DNA of 64,000 bases from Anaerobacillus alkalidiazotrophicus (GCF_001866055.1 NZ_MLQS01000001.1:95382-159381); one strand, 5' to 3'. Shown: positions 8,659-17,639, counted from the stretch's first letter. A program made the numbers and translations. Notes: a model not told the origin generated them from the sequence alone.

Positions 8659-9813
8659 TCAGTTCATAATTTGCTGATTTTTATACATGCGAAAAATAAG
8701 TAGAACATTCACAGCAGCAACCAACAGGAAGATGGACAGAAGCAAATATGGGTACAATACAGGCTGCCCAAAGACATCGAACGCAACGAACTGGTCAAAT
8801 AATCCCTTTACTCTCATGAGTTCCGCATAGCTAAACTGAATAATATATTGAATGAACTGTTGCTCTAAGCCCAACTGTCGTAACATAAATGGCGTTCCAA
8901 TAATTGCTCCACTCACAAAGAACGTCAGCATCGCATTTCGTGTGATGATTGACAAGAATAAAACCAGTAGTCCAATCACTAAGGATGCAAAAAATTGGAT
9001 ACCAAGCGCAACTCCGTAATATTGCCAAATCGTTAGTCCAAATGGCGATTGAATAAATAAATATAAATTTTGAAGCGACACAGTTCCATCCACAAACGCT
9101 CCAAACTTGCTCCACTCTAGCACGACATTAATGATATGTAACACGACAAATAACGATGCGATGTAGGTAAAAGAAGCCAAAATTTTAGCAGTAGCTACTT
9201 TTCCTTTTCCATGTTTCGTGCTAACGATTAAAGGAGCTGTCTTATGGCTATGCTCATCAGCAAAAACCGGAGACAGACCTAACACGATTAGTACTGTTAA
9301 GATGATAAATCCCAGTGTATTTACAAAATCTACGGTACTACTCCACACCGTCGTGTTATAAAAACCAAAAGGCTGGTCTAACTTCTGAATCATCCGGAGT
9401 TCTTTTGCGACAATTTCCGCTTCATAAGCTGACCCTGAAGAGCTCATGGCCTTCTCTAGTAAATTCTCTTTCCGAGCTTCAAACGAATCGATGTACCCAC
9501 CTGTCCAAACAACAGAGGAATAAACGTAACTAGAAGCCCGGTCCGCCATGCTATGAGGGAATGCCCCTTCAAAATCACCAGATTCTTCCACTTCTTGATA
9601 CATCTGTTCCTCTAGTTCGCTTCTTTTTTTGTTTGCCAATTGGATTTCTTCTGTGGTCAGTGGTCCTCTCCATTCCTCATACAGTGCCTGGTACTCTTCC
9701 GTTTGGATGATATCATTAGAGCCGCCAGGCAGCAGTATGAAGAGGACGAATAGGAGGAATGCGAAATAAATGCTTTTTCTCGTAAAAATCTTATAGCATT
9801 CATGCTTATACAA
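8659..9813 (-). CDS. ABC transporter permease 1
   Basis: Membrane protein of 384 residues starting LYKHECYKIFTRKSIYF, parallel to permease 2. There is one N-terminal membrane segment, an extracytoplasmic loop of about 120 residues (about 30-165), then five hydrophobic segments. GGGAGG nine bases before a TTG at 9813 selects that start, which overlaps the ATPase stop by eight bases; the longer ATG frame (9852) lies inside the ATPase gene. It is an ABC-2-type export permease by topology and position. The substrate is unknown. Confidence 0.8.
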   Translation of the reverse strand: MYKHECYKIFTRKSIYFAFLLFVLFILLPGGSNDIIQTEEYQALYEEWRGPLTTEEIQLANKKRSELEEQMYQEVEESGDFEGAFPHSMADRASSYVYSSVVWTGGYIDSFEARKENLLEKAMSSSGSAYEAEIVAKELRMIQKLDQPFGFYNTTVWSSTVDFVNTLGFIILTVLIVLGLSPVFADEHSHKTAPLIVSTKHGKGKVATAKILASFTYIASLFVVLHIINVVLEWSKFGAFVDGTVSLQNLYLFIQSPFGLTIWQYYGVALGIQFFASLVIGLLVLFLSIITRNAMLTFFVSGAIIGTPFMLRQLGLEQQFIQYIIQFSYAELMRVKGLFDQFVAFDVFGQPVLYPYLLLSIFLLVAAVNVLLIFRMYKNQQIMN

Positions 9814-10684
9814 CGCCTTCGACCTCCCTCTCGAAGAAATATAAATACACATCTTCTAAGGTTGGAGACACTGCAACGGCATTCGTCATCGGCTTCTCGT
9901 CGCTGACAATCCGCACCTCGATTCCTTTTTCTCCGCGCTGAATATTCCCTACTTTATGGCTCCTTTGCAGCTTGGACAATTCTTCCTGTCCTACTCTCCC
10001 CTTCCAAACCTTCCCTTTCACACTTTCTAGCAGTCTCTCAATCTTGCTACGTTGAATCAACTCCCCTTGGCGCATGAGAAGGACTTCCTTTGCAATGTAC
10101 TCAATATCCGAGACGATGTGGGTGGACAATAGCACGATTCGGTCACCTGCAATTTCTGAAAGTAAATTTCGAAACCGCACTCGTTCCTGTGGGTCTAATC
10201 CGGCTGTAGGCTCATCGACAATAAGAATTTTTGGATCATTTAGGAGGGCCTGTGCAATTCCCAGTCTTCGCTTCATTCCCCCTGAATACGTTCCGAGCTT
10301 CCGTTTCCGCTCCTTCTGCAAGTTTACTAACTCTAGAACTTCCTCTACTCGCGCTACCGCTTCCTTTTTATCTAATCCTTTCAAGCTAGCAAAGTAAGAT
10401 AGAAATCGAACCGCAGTGAAATTTTTATAAAGGCCAAACTCTTGAGGAAGATAGCCCAGGATATCCCGGTAATTGTCTCCCATTAAGGAGATGTCTTTCC
10501 CATTTAAAAGGATTCTGCCAGATGAGGGCTTCAAAATATCCGCCAGCATCCTCATGAGCGTCGTTTTCCCAGCTCCATTTGGACCAAGGAGGGCATATAC
10601 GCCCTCCGTCAGTTCTGCAGAAAACCTCGTAACTGCTTTTTTATCTTTAAACTCTTTTGAAATATTTTCAATAGTTAACCTCAA
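9806..10684 (-). CDS. ABC transporter ATP-binding protein
   Basis: Walker A GPNGAGKTT (about residue 35), Q-loop LPQEFGLYKNF, signature YSGGMKRRLGIAQAL, Walker B ILIVDEPTAGLDP and H-loop STHI are all present. The C-terminal 70 residues form an accessory domain. AAGGAGGAG six bases before a TTG at 10684 marks the likely start (MRLTIENISKEF). The gene overlaps the membrane protein upstream and permease 1 downstream, so the subunits are probably made together. It resembles ATPases of exporters with ABC-2 permeases. Confidence 0.88.
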   Translation of the reverse strand: MRLTIENISKEFKDKKAVTRFSAELTEGVYALLGPNGAGKTTLMRMLADILKPSSGRILLNGKDISLMGDNYRDILGYLPQEFGLYKNFTAVRFLSYFASLKGLDKKEAVARVEEVLELVNLQKERKRKLGTYSGGMKRRLGIAQALLNDPKILIVDEPTAGLDPQERVRFRNLLSEIAGDRIVLLSTHIVSDIEYIAKEVLLMRQGELIQRSKIERLLESVKGKVWKGRVGQEELSKLQRSHKVGNIQRGEKGIEVRIVSDEKPMTNAVAVSPTLEDVYLYFFEREVEGVV

Positions 10685-11507
10685 AGCGAGCTCCTCCTTC
10701 ATATATTGCATAGTTCTTGATTAATTGCCTTACCTGAAGCCCTATCAACAGGATTCCAAGTCCTAGAAAAACAAGGTGTAAAACAAGACTGGCGTTTAGA
10801 AATGCCGCCACCCAATGATTGTTCGATAGCACCAGTACAGTTAACACGAGCCATAACGTAAGGAAGGTTGTCACAAATACTTGCCCCTTAAATTTCATGC
10901 TCAGCCATAGGGCGATGGCCACGAAAAAGGTAAATGGTGTGAACCACTTAAGAAGCATCTCCACTAGTGGTCTTCCTGTTACTGAAGAGATACTTAGCGT
11001 TAGTACCGTATTTAAGGTGACATTATATACCCCTATTAAGAATAGACGAGATAGTATAATTTCGTGTGCAGAAAACTTACAAGAAAGCTCCATCTCAAGC
11101 AGTCCATGCTCCCTTCCTTTAAACACCTCTAATAGTCCAAAGATAAATGGCAGTGGCGCTAGAAAAACGACGGTTAACAACGGATCATTATTCGGCTGAT
11201 TCGCAATGAAATAGCCTAGGAGAAACAGAATTGTACTAGCAATCCAATACGTTTTGCTCACTAACGTAATTTCCGTTCCTGCCCGTTTGATTATCACAAC
11301 AAGTCTTTCCATAACACTTGGAGATTGTCTTTTGCGATCCGGTACATATTGACGTAGTGTCTCTATCGTGGCATCTATTTTGTGTTCATCTGGGAATTTC
11401 ACAAGGTAATAGGATAATTCTTCTTCAAGCGCTTCATATTCTTTTTCGTCAAATATATCATCCAACTCATCGAAGTCTGTTTTGTTGGTTTGGTTGACTC
11501 TGTTCAT
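10668..11507 (-). CDS. Membrane protein of the sigma/ABC operon, possible anti-sigma factor
   Basis: 279 residues. The N-terminal 80 are cytoplasmic and acidic (FDELDDIFDEKEYEALEEEL), followed by about six membrane segments (for example YWIASTILFLLGYFI and LTVVFLAPLPFIFGLLEVF). A second ATG (11507) is chosen because GGAGGGG abuts the first. Its start overlaps the ECF sigma gene by 41 bases and its end overlaps the ATPase. The position directly after an ECF sigma gene, with a charged cytoplasmic N-terminus, suggests an anti-sigma role. No zinc-finger anti-sigma motif was seen, and it could instead be a transporter subunit. Confidence 0.75.
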   Translation of the reverse strand: MNRVNQTNKTDFDELDDIFDEKEYEALEEELSYYLVKFPDEHKIDATIETLRQYVPDRKRQSPSVMERLVVIIKRAGTEITLVSKTYWIASTILFLLGYFIANQPNNDPLLTVVFLAPLPFIFGLLEVFKGREHGLLEMELSCKFSAHEIILSRLFLIGVYNVTLNTVLTLSISSVTGRPLVEMLLKWFTPFTFFVAIALWLSMKFKGQVFVTTFLTLWLVLTVLVLSNNHWVAAFLNASLVLHLVFLGLGILLIGLQVRQLIKNYAIYEGGARFEVNY

Positions 11508-12051
11508 CCTCATCCCCTCCTTTTAATAGAAGTTTTAATTTATCGATACCTTGCTTGAGCCTGGATTTCACGGTAGATTCCTTTGCTTCCGTCAACTCTG
11601 CAATTTGCCTTATTTTTAGGTCCTGGTAAAACTTTAATATAATTGCTTCACGTTGATAGTCTGGCAACTGGTTCACCGCTTCCTTCACTTTGACGCTATC
11701 TAGCTTTTTACTCAGCAAATCCTCTACATTCTCTCGATCATCCTTCAACTGGTTATCTACCTCGTTTAATTCATCCTTGTATCTATAAGCACTGCTTCGG
11801 TAATAATCTCGGCAGTGGTTCACCGCAATTTTTAGAAGCCAATGCTGAAATTTACCTTGTCCATTGTAGCTTGCAATTGACTTCACCATTTTGATAAAAA
11901 TCTCTTGGGTCATATCGTAAGCTAAATGATAATCCCCTACCTTCCGATATGTATAGGCAAATATATTTCTATAGTGTTTTTTAACTAGCACTTCCATCGC
12001 AGCTTGACTTCCGCTCTTTATTTCTTCTACTAATGATTCATCTGATTGCAT
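11467..12051 (-). CDS. ECF-type RNA polymerase sigma factor
   Basis: 194 residues. Region 2 (HYRNIFAYTYRKVGDYHLAYDMTQEIFIKM, about residues 26-55) carries the conserved DxxQEIF core. Region 4 (LPDYQREAIILKFYQDL, then IAELTEAKESTVKSRL, about 130-175) contains the -35-binding helix-turn-helix. GGTGG eight bases before the ATG at 12051 is preferred over the longer frame at 12093. It is first in an operon with a membrane protein and an ABC transporter, which it probably controls in response to an envelope signal. The signal is unknown. Confidence 0.88.
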   Translation of the reverse strand: MQSDESLVEEIKSGSQAAMEVLVKKHYRNIFAYTYRKVGDYHLAYDMTQEIFIKMVKSIASYNGQGKFQHWLLKIAVNHCRDYYRSSAYRYKDELNEVDNQLKDDRENVEDLLSKKLDSVKVKEAVNQLPDYQREAIILKFYQDLKIRQIAELTEAKESTVKSRLKQGIDKLKLLLKGGDEDEQSQPNQQNRLR

Positions 12052-12534
12052 GTTTCTCACCACCTCTACTAATATTAACGAAATTAGTTTCAAAAGGATT
12101 TAAAAAATAAATTTTTTTTTAAAGCTGGCATTATGATAGGTGCAAAAGTATTTTCAGTACTCTCCCATTCTATTTCCTAGGGAGAAATTCCTTACTACAG
12201 TAGGAAACTATCTTAGAAAGTAGAAATTAACTAAACAAGGAGAACTGAGTTTCGTATAGAAAATTCGTTAATAAAAGGATATATAAAGGGAAATACGATG
12301 GAAAAGAATATCACCGACAAAAAGTTACAAAGCACATGAAGCCTAAGGACTATAAGCCAGTAGCAACTTAGGCTTGGAGCTATTTCAAGCCTCTTTATTT
12401 CCTCGGTTTCACCTAGATCGGACGTCGCTTCTTTATTATTTAGCAAATTTACATTCAATTTCTGTCCCATCCAGTTAAGCTACAATCACGTTGTTTTCTT
12501 TAAACACTGTCATCTTTTTAACTAATGTAAAAAA
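12052..12534. other. Gap upstream of the sigma operon, no gene seen
   Basis: It should hold the sigma-operon promoter, but no confident -35/-10 pair was found. A 9-bp inverted repeat AAGCCTAAG/CTTAGGCTT lies at 12339-12375. The minus frame at 12231-12470 has no ribosome binding site and no family resemblance. Confidence 0.4.
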
Positions 12535-12706
12535 TAGGTTTGTCTTTTATTGATAAAAGAAACAGCTTTGCTACTCATATGTTAAACAATGGTGCACCCC
12601 TTGAAGTGATCCAAAGTTTAGTGGGGCATGAAAATAGTGAAACCACCCACTCTATGCATAATTGAGTGGAAAATTGAGGCGTGAATTGTATAGTAAATAT
12701 TTTTAA
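12535..12706 (+). pseudogene. Tyrosine recombinase, C-terminal part, frameshifted
   Basis: The plus strand reads NSFATHMLNNGAPLEVIQSL then VGHENSETT, matching the catalytic end of XerC/D-type integrases (usually HSFATHML...LLGHxxxxTT). The first catalytic His is Asn here. After ETT the frame shifts and continues LYA, a stop, then LSGKLRRELYSKYF and TAA at 12706, the usual integrase C-terminus including the tyrosine. The N-terminal half is absent here; a matching fragment is at 4670-5008 in the opposite orientation. Confidence 0.7.
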
Positions 12707-12869
12707 AAGGAGAACGTTTCCCTTCTCAGTTCCCACTTTTTTGTAAATTATTATGTTATTATGGAATTGTAATTCACAAAATATAAGATCGTTAATATGA
12801 AAGTTTGTGAACTTTTTCACTTAAAGTAATGGGCAGAAGAGTTGAAGATGAAGATAGGAGAGGTAATAC

Positions 12870-13376
12870 TTGAAATACTTTTTATATGACTTACATTTAG
12901 CTCAAAATATGGATAATATCAGTGAAGAAGAATTTAACCACAATGATAGACTATGGTTACAAAATGTTACTGAGTATCAAGAAATATTCAAGACTTTATC
13001 TAACCGATTACCCCACGATGTTTTTGAACATTTTAACTCCTGGGGATTTCACGACTACCGTTTAATAAAGATGGAAATGGAACATGAAAGTCTTCTTGAT
13101 TTAAGTGTACATTTCACGATTTCAAGTGATGTTGAAAATGTAGAAAATGAGAAGTTATGGATATTGAGTTTTCAAAATGTTTCTTTTTATGATTACCATC
13201 ACTATAATTATGATAATCAGAAAAGTGTTTTTCACAGAGAGATAGATGATTGGTTATATCAAGAATTTCTGCCGATTGACCAATCAAAAATATCATTTGA
13301 AGTGCTATTTTCATCAGGCGGAAATGTGTTATTACACTTCCCAGCCAAATCAGTAACAATTAAAAGGGTAAAATAA
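12870..13376 (+). CDS. DUF4085-like hypothetical protein
   Basis: 168 residues. The N-terminus MKYFLYDL and the C-terminal half (FHDYRLIKMEMEHESLLDL, WILSFQNVSF, DDWLYQEFLPI, FEVLFSSGG) resemble DUF4085 proteins of Bacillus, recognised from memory only. The middle is shorter than in typical members. Start TTG at 12870 with an AGGAG site upstream. No membrane or signal segment. It seems intact within the island. Function unknown. Confidence 0.6.
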   Translation: MKYFLYDLHLAQNMDNISEEEFNHNDRLWLQNVTEYQEIFKTLSNRLPHDVFEHFNSWGFHDYRLIKMEMEHESLLDLSVHFTISSDVENVENEKLWILSFQNVSFYDYHHYNYDNQKSVFHREIDDWLYQEFLPIDQSKISFEVLFSSGGNVLLHFPAKSVTIKRVK

Positions 13377-13385
13377 ACCCTTTGT
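13363..13385 (+). terminator. Weak terminator overlapping the stop of the DUF4085-like gene
   Basis: Stem AAAGGGT/ACCCTTT with a 7-nt loop containing the stop codon, and a short T-rich tail. Confidence 0.4.
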
Positions 13386-13406
13386 CCTTATTCATTAACG
13401 GGGGCT

Positions 13407-13862
13407 TTAGCTGTTGCATCTCCATACTATCCGCCTAAACCTTTCATCATTAGAATTCCAAACCTTTCTCCCATAGGCGCCCCCACAATCGCTACATATC
13501 ACTTTACTTGCAAAGGGGTTATCATCCATTCCATAGTCCACTCTTTTAAATCCGTGTTTTTCTGCAAAAGATTTTTTCCTTTCCATTTCAAGCTGCACCG
13601 CTTCCCACATATCTTTATCAACAATGGCTGGGTGGTTGTCTTCAACATAGTAACGTGGAATTTGTCCGGTGTTGGCTACTCGTTTTTTGTTAATAATCGA
13701 CTGTGTAGGCCTTTTGCAAAAGGGCATCGCCTTTGTATTTTTCGTTTTTCAACATATTCCTGATACTGCCTTCATACCATTTTGTTTTCCCGTTCCAGTT
13801 TGGAACTCCCTCTGCTTCAAGTTCCCTTGCAATTCGATTTGGTCCTTTTCCATTCAATTAGT
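13407..13862 (-). pseudogene. Large serine recombinase, C-terminal fragment, frameshifted
   Basis: The minus strand encodes NGKGPNRIARELEAEGVPNW, then WYEGSIRNMLKNEKYKGDAL, then after a one-base loss near 13690 NTGQIPRYYVEDNHPAI, MWEAVQLEMERKK and a zinc ribbon CSDCGGAYGRK...WRC. This is the recombinase domain plus zinc-ribbon part of large serine recombinases. The N-terminal catalytic domain with the active Ser is missing, and the C-terminus ends early at 13407. It lies 100 bp from the right direct repeat, where an integrase is normally found. Confidence 0.75.
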
Positions 13863-13920
13863 CAGTGAAAATTACTTATCCGCTTTTTCGCAGCTGCGAT
13901 ACCTATTGAAGTTGCCAAAT

Positions 13921-13962
13921 GTGTTTTACCATTATGAAAAGCTCTCCATAATGGTAATACAC
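13921..13962. repeat. 16-bp inverted repeat abutting the right att-like repeat
   Basis: Arms GTGTTTTACCATTATG and CATAATGGTAATACAC pair at 15 of 16 positions around a 10-nt loop. The right arm ends exactly where the 76-bp direct repeat begins. It may be a recombinase binding site, or a replacement terminator for rlmCD brought in by the island. Confidence 0.6.
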
Positions 13963-14038
13963 ACTTCGATTTTCACCTAAAATCCATTAAACCTATTGCC
14001 AACAGCTATTTTAACTCTATCAACGCGACTGTCTCAAC
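13963..14038. repeat. 76-bp direct repeat at the rlmCD 3' end (putative att site)
   Basis: Identical to 1738-1813. It includes the functional 3' end of rlmCD (stop at 14006) and 43 bp beyond it, so the gene stays intact after integration. Confidence 0.85.
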
Positions 14039-15388
14039 ATGCGCCGTATGCGGAAACATATCAACTGGCTGCAGGTATTCTAACTTAAACCCTGCCTTTA
14101 GTAATTGATCGACATCTTTAGCTAACGTAGATGGATTACAAGAAACGTAGACAATTCGTTTTGGTTTTACTTTGATCATTGCTTCAAGGAGCTTGCGATC
14201 GCATCCTGTTCGTGGTGGGTCGACAACAAACACGTCAGGACGCCAACCTTGTTTTAACCACTTTGGAAGAATTTCTTCTGCTTTTCCAACTTCATAATGC
14301 GCGTGTGTAAAGCCTTGTTTTTCCGCATTACGTCTTGCATCCTCAATGGATTCTGGGATTACATCCATACCTCGTAATTCTTTTGCATGAGGGGCGAGCC
14401 ATAGTCCGATTGTTCCTACACCGCAATAGGCATCGACGATTTTTTCTTTTCCAGTTAACTCTGCTGCTTTCTTTACCTCATCATATAACTTTACTGTTTG
14501 GATCGGATTTAGTTGGAAGAAAGCCCGCGCTGATAGTTCAAAGTTTAAATCACCTAATGCTTCTTGGATAACTTCTTCACCATGTAGATGAACAGTTTCT
14601 TCACCAAAAATAAGTGACGTTTTTCTCCCATTAATGTTTTGTAAGACAGATTTCACTTCTGGTAATCGACGTTTAATTTCTTCGATCACAAGTTGTTTAC
14701 GTGGTAAATCTTTCGTTGCAGTTATTAAAACAAGTTGAACATCCCCTGTACTAAATCCAACTCTCGTAACAATTGTACGAACAATACCTTTTCGTTTTCT
14801 CTCTTCATAAATCGGAATATTTAAGTCTTGCAGAATACCTTTTACTGTTTGCGTTACTTTGTTCGTCGCAGGATGTTGTACTATACATTCGGAAATATCG
14901 ATTAACTGATGGGAATTTATTCCGTATAATCCTGCAATGACTTCTTCTTTCTTTTTTCCTACTTGAAGCTGGCTTTTATTTCGATAATTCCAAGGATCTT
15001 CCATTCCAATCGTTTCTCTCAATGGAAGCTGATCACCTTGTAGCTTCGCATGACGCTCAAAGGCTTGTCTAACAATATCTTGTTTTTCTCTTAGTTGCGC
15101 CTTGTAATCTAGATGTTGGAGTTGGCACCCCCCACATTTTTCATAAATCGGGCAAGGTGGTTTAATTCGCTCCTTAGATGGTTTGCGAATTTTTTTAATT
15201 TTTGCTTCTGAAAATTTCTCCTTCACGTCTGTCACGGTCACGACGACTTCCTCGTTTGGCAATGCTCCTGGCACAAAGACCACTTGCCGTTTAAAGTAGC
15301 CGACACCTTCTCCGTTAATACCGAGCCTTTTTATTGTTAATGGAAATTCTTGACCTTTTTTTATTTGTACTTTCTGATTTTTCATCAT
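14006..15388 (-). CDS. rlmCD: 23S rRNA (uracil-5-)-methyltransferase RlmCD
   Basis: SAM-dependent enzyme that makes 5-methyluridine in 23S rRNA; the single RlmCD of Bacillus modifies both U747 and U1939 (E. coli numbering). 460 residues: TRAM RNA-binding domain (about 1-70), 4Fe-4S ligands Cys79, Cys85, Cys88 and the Cys of SECIVQHP, then a Rossmann methyltransferase with [14 protein letters not shown] and the DPPRTGCD motif. The catalytic Cys is Cys417 in YVSCNPST. Two in-frame ATGs follow GGAG. The gene begins one base after the stop of the glycosylase gene, so they are co-transcribed. Its 3' end is the island integration site. Confidence 0.93.
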   Translation of the reverse strand: MMKNQKVQIKKGQEFPLTIKRLGINGEGVGYFKRQVVFVPGALPNEEVVVTVTDVKEKFSEAKIKKIRKPSKERIKPPCPIYEKCGGCQLQHLDYKAQLREKQDIVRQAFERHAKLQGDQLPLRETIGMEDPWNYRNKSQLQVGKKKEEVIAGLYGINSHQLIDISECIVQHPATNKVTQTVKGILQDLNIPIYEERKRKGIVRTIVTRVGFSTGDVQLVLITATKDLPRKQLVIEEIKRRLPEVKSVLQNINGRKTSLIFGEETVHLHGEEVIQEALGDLNFELSARAFFQLNPIQTVKLYDEVKKAAELTGKEKIVDAYCGVGTIGLWLAPHAKELRGMDVIPESIEDARRNAEKQGFTHAHYEVGKAEEILPKWLKQGWRPDVFVVDPPRTGCDRKLLEAMIKVKPKRIVYVSCNPSTLAKDVDQLLKAGFKLEYLQPVDMFPHTAHVETVALIELK

Positions 15389-15389
15389 T

Positions 15390-16262
15390 TCAACTCCGTG
15401 CTTTTTGATTTCCTAAGCTTTCCCACAAATAAAGGGATGCATAGCTTTTGTACGGGGACCATTGTTCACTCATCGTTAATAACTCTTCAACCGTCGGCTT
15501 CTTCTCTAATTCGAATAAATTTTTCACCGCATTTTGAATACCAATATCTTTTACAGGAAATAGATTTTTACGAGCCATCCCAAAAAGCAATATATTTTCT
15601 GCGGTCCAATAACCGATCCCTCTTATTTTTACCAGTTGTTCAATGGCTTCTTCATCCTTTAATAACTTTAACTCATCTAAATTTAGTTCGCCACTTGCAA
15701 TAAGCTTCGATGTATCAATGACGTATTCTGCTTTACGTTGGCTAAATTGCAACTTTCGTAAATCTTCATAATCTAGATTACTAACTGTTTCTGGAGTTGG
15801 CGGAAACCAAACACCGTCCTGGTCTTTTCCAAAGCTTTTCACAAAACGTTCTGTTAATGTATGAGCAAAACTCAAATTTAATTGTTGATGAATAATCGTT
15901 TTCATCACACAATAATAGAGATCAAATTCACATAGTAAAGGGAGACCTGGATTAACACGAAAAAATTTTGCTAAATCGGTATGTAAAAAATGATTGGCTA
16001 TTTCTTGTAGTGACTCTTCTAATTGGAAAATAGTTATGATTTTACGAATCCCTTCCTCTTCATATCCTGATGGTAACTGAATATGACAGTTAGGGTTTTC
16101 AATAGGTCCTGAAAATGCAACACTAGCAACAACATCTTTTCCATAAACATTAATGGGTACCATAACACCGTTCTTTTCTTTATCAATAACACGAATAGGA
16201 TCATAGCTTAAACGTTCGATTACATGTAGGTAGTTGTATGGTCCTGTAATTTTCACATCCAT
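15390..16262 (-). CDS. DNA-3-methyladenine glycosylase, AlkA/YfjP-like
   Basis: Base-excision repair enzyme removing alkylated purines. 290 residues: an N-terminal beta domain (about 1-100) and an HhH-GPD domain with hairpin [17 protein letters not shown] and the catalytic Asp in [11 protein letters not shown] (about residue 239). MDVKITGPY is taken as the start because AGAGGTG lies seven bases before it. The ATG at 16280 would overlap that site. It is immediately upstream of rlmCD on the same strand. Closest named relative is B. subtilis YfjP. Confidence 0.85.
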   Translation of the reverse strand: MDVKITGPYNYLHVIERLSYDPIRVIDKEKNGVMVPINVYGKDVVASVAFSGPIENPNCHIQLPSGYEEEGIRKIITIFQLEESLQEIANHFLHTDLAKFFRVNPGLPLLCEFDLYYCVMKTIIHQQLNLSFAHTLTERFVKSFGKDQDGVWFPPTPETVSNLDYEDLRKLQFSQRKAEYVIDTSKLIASGELNLDELKLLKDEEAIEQLVKIRGIGYWTAENILLFGMARKNLFPVKDIGIQNAVKNLFELEKKPTVEELLTMSEQWSPYKSYASLYLWESLGNQKARS

Positions 16263-16393
16263 ATTTTCACACCTCTTCAAAATGATAAGGATGAATCCTT
16301 ATTATAACAATAAACTTCCTAAACTTACTATCTCACAGTTTGAATAATCTTTGTTACAATGAGGAAAGTAAAATGATTAAGGGAGAGATTATT

Positions 16394-16759
16394 TTGTCGA
16401 TTTCAACTGACGTAGCATCAATACAAATTATGGCAGAAGTATATAAAAAGAACAGCACACAATCTGTTTTTGAAAAAACAGTAAATAGCCTTGTTCAAGA
16501 AGTTCCATATATAGATTGGGTAGGTATTTATCTTATTACAGAAGGTCAAAACCTACAATTAGTTGAGTCATCTGATGACGCTGATGATTTAGGTTGGGAC
16601 TATAATGGAGAATTAAAATTTTCGATTACAAATTCAATGAATCAGCAAATCGGTTTAATCGTTGTTCGAAGCAAACAAGCGATTGCGTTTGATGTAACAG
16701 ATGTGACTACTTTAGAAACAATTGCTGATGCGATTGGTCAAATTTGCTATTCTAATTAA
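16394..16759 (+). CDS. GAF domain protein
   Basis: 121 residues from a TTG at 16394, which has GGGAGAG six bases upstream; the longer ATG frame (16340) lacks a site. The sequence is one GAF domain: VPYIDWVGIYLI, LKFSITNSMNQQIGLIVVRS and TLETIADAIGQIC. It is shaped like the free-methionine-sulfoxide-reductase branch, but the paired catalytic cysteines of that enzyme are absent, so a sensing or binding role is more likely. Cytoplasmic. Divergent from the glycosylase gene. Confidence 0.7.
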   Translation: MSISTDVASIQIMAEVYKKNSTQSVFEKTVNSLVQEVPYIDWVGIYLITEGQNLQLVESSDDADDLGWDYNGELKFSITNSMNQQIGLIVVRSKQAIAFDVTDVTTLETIADAIGQICYSN

Positions 16760-16763
16760 TACG

Positions 16764-16814
16764 AAAGAGGCTCTTAATAAGGTTTGTTTCCCTTACGAAA
16801 AGAGCCTCTTTTTA
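16764..16814. terminator. Bidirectional terminator
   Basis: Stem AAAGAGGCTCTT/AAGAGCCTCTTT with A and T flanks, between two genes that converge on it. Confidence 0.8.
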
Positions 16815-16835
16815 GTTTAAGAAACAATAAACACC

Positions 16836-17624
16836 TTATATTTCTCGTAATTTTTTGTTAAGCATATATTCGTCTAAACTTTTAAATTCATACCCTTGTC
16901 TACGTAATTCATCAATGACATCATCTAGTGCTTCCGCATTATCACTAGAAATGGAGTGGATGAGCATCACTGCGCCAGGGTGAACACGCTTCATAATTTG
17001 GTCATAAGCATGTTTCCAACCTTTTTGATCCTCAACAATCCAATCTCTATAAGCCAACGACCAAAATACGTTAACATATCCTAACCTCTCTGATAGAGCT
17101 AATGTCCTTTCACTAAAAACACCTCGAGGCGGACGTAAATAAATCATATCGTTACGACCAGTAATCTCTTCGTATTTGGCTTTTACTTTTTCTAATTCCC
17201 TTTTTAACCTTGCATCATCAACTGCCACTAAACTTGGATGATGCCAAGAATGATTACCGACGATATGCCCTTCATCAACCATTCTTTTAATTAATTCTGG
17301 CTGATCTAGTAAATAATGACCTGTTACAAAAAAGGCTGCAGGTACATCTTTTTCCTTTAGAACATCAAGAATTTGTGGGGTATAGCCATTTTCATAACCA
17401 TTATCAAACGTTATGTATACTTCCTTTTTATCGGTATCTCCAATATAAAAACCACCGTATTTATTTAGTAATTCTTCATAAATTACCTCAGTTGTCACAG
17501 GCTGGTTATCTGGCTTGGGGTTATAACTCCAATTGTATTCTTTGTTACTATATGCTTCAGTATTACTTTGGGGGAAAATCAAAGAAACGAAACAAATGAC
17601 CAAGAAAAAGACAACTTTCCTCAT
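16836..17624 (-). CDS. pdaA: Delta-lactam-biosynthetic de-N-acetylase PdaA
   Basis: Removes acetyl from N-acetylmuramic acid so that muramic delta-lactam can form in spore cortex peptidoglycan. 262 residues: signal peptide (about 1-25), NodB domain with ITFDNGYENGYTPQ (PdaA has DN where other deacetylases have DD), the metal motif NHSWHHPS, RPPRGVFS and the late LIHS motif. A GTG at 17633 is an alternative start; the ATG at 17624 has AGGAGAGG upstream. Exported and probably expressed during sporulation. Confidence 0.9.
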   Translation of the reverse strand: MRKVVFFLVICFVSLIFPQSNTEAYSNKEYNWSYNPKPDNQPVTTEVIYEELLNKYGGFYIGDTDKKEVYITFDNGYENGYTPQILDVLKEKDVPAAFFVTGHYLLDQPELIKRMVDEGHIVGNHSWHHPSLVAVDDARLKRELEKVKAKYEEITGRNDMIYLRPPRGVFSERTLALSERLGYVNVFWSLAYRDWIVEDQKGWKHAYDQIMKRVHPGAVMLIHSISSDNAEALDDVIDELRRQGYEFKSLDEYMLNKKLREI

Positions 17625-17639
17625 GATATTCACCTCTCC

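Larger units (their letters stand above)
1738..14038. mobile_element. Decayed integrated island at the 3' end of rlmCD
   Basis: About 12.3 kb bounded by a 76-bp direct repeat of the rlmCD 3' end. It contains serine and tyrosine recombinase fragments, an HTH/zinc-finger protein typical of integrative elements, an HNH fragment, several genes broken by stops or frameshifts, two DUF3231 genes and an ECF sigma/ABC transporter operon. The 3' end of the 23S rRNA uracil methyltransferase gene (rum/rlmCD) is a known integration site for integrative elements of Firmicutes. The lack of an intact integrase, relaxase or replication gene suggests it is now fixed. Confidence 0.75.

Noticed and set aside
9806..9852. 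Longer ATG start for permease 1
   Set aside because: It would lie inside the ATPase gene; the TTG at 9813 has a GGGAGG site and matches the start of permease 2.
12231..12470. 79-codon minus-strand frame with a hydrophobic end
   Set aside because: No ribosome site, no family resemblance, and it overlaps an inverted repeat in a decayed part of the island.
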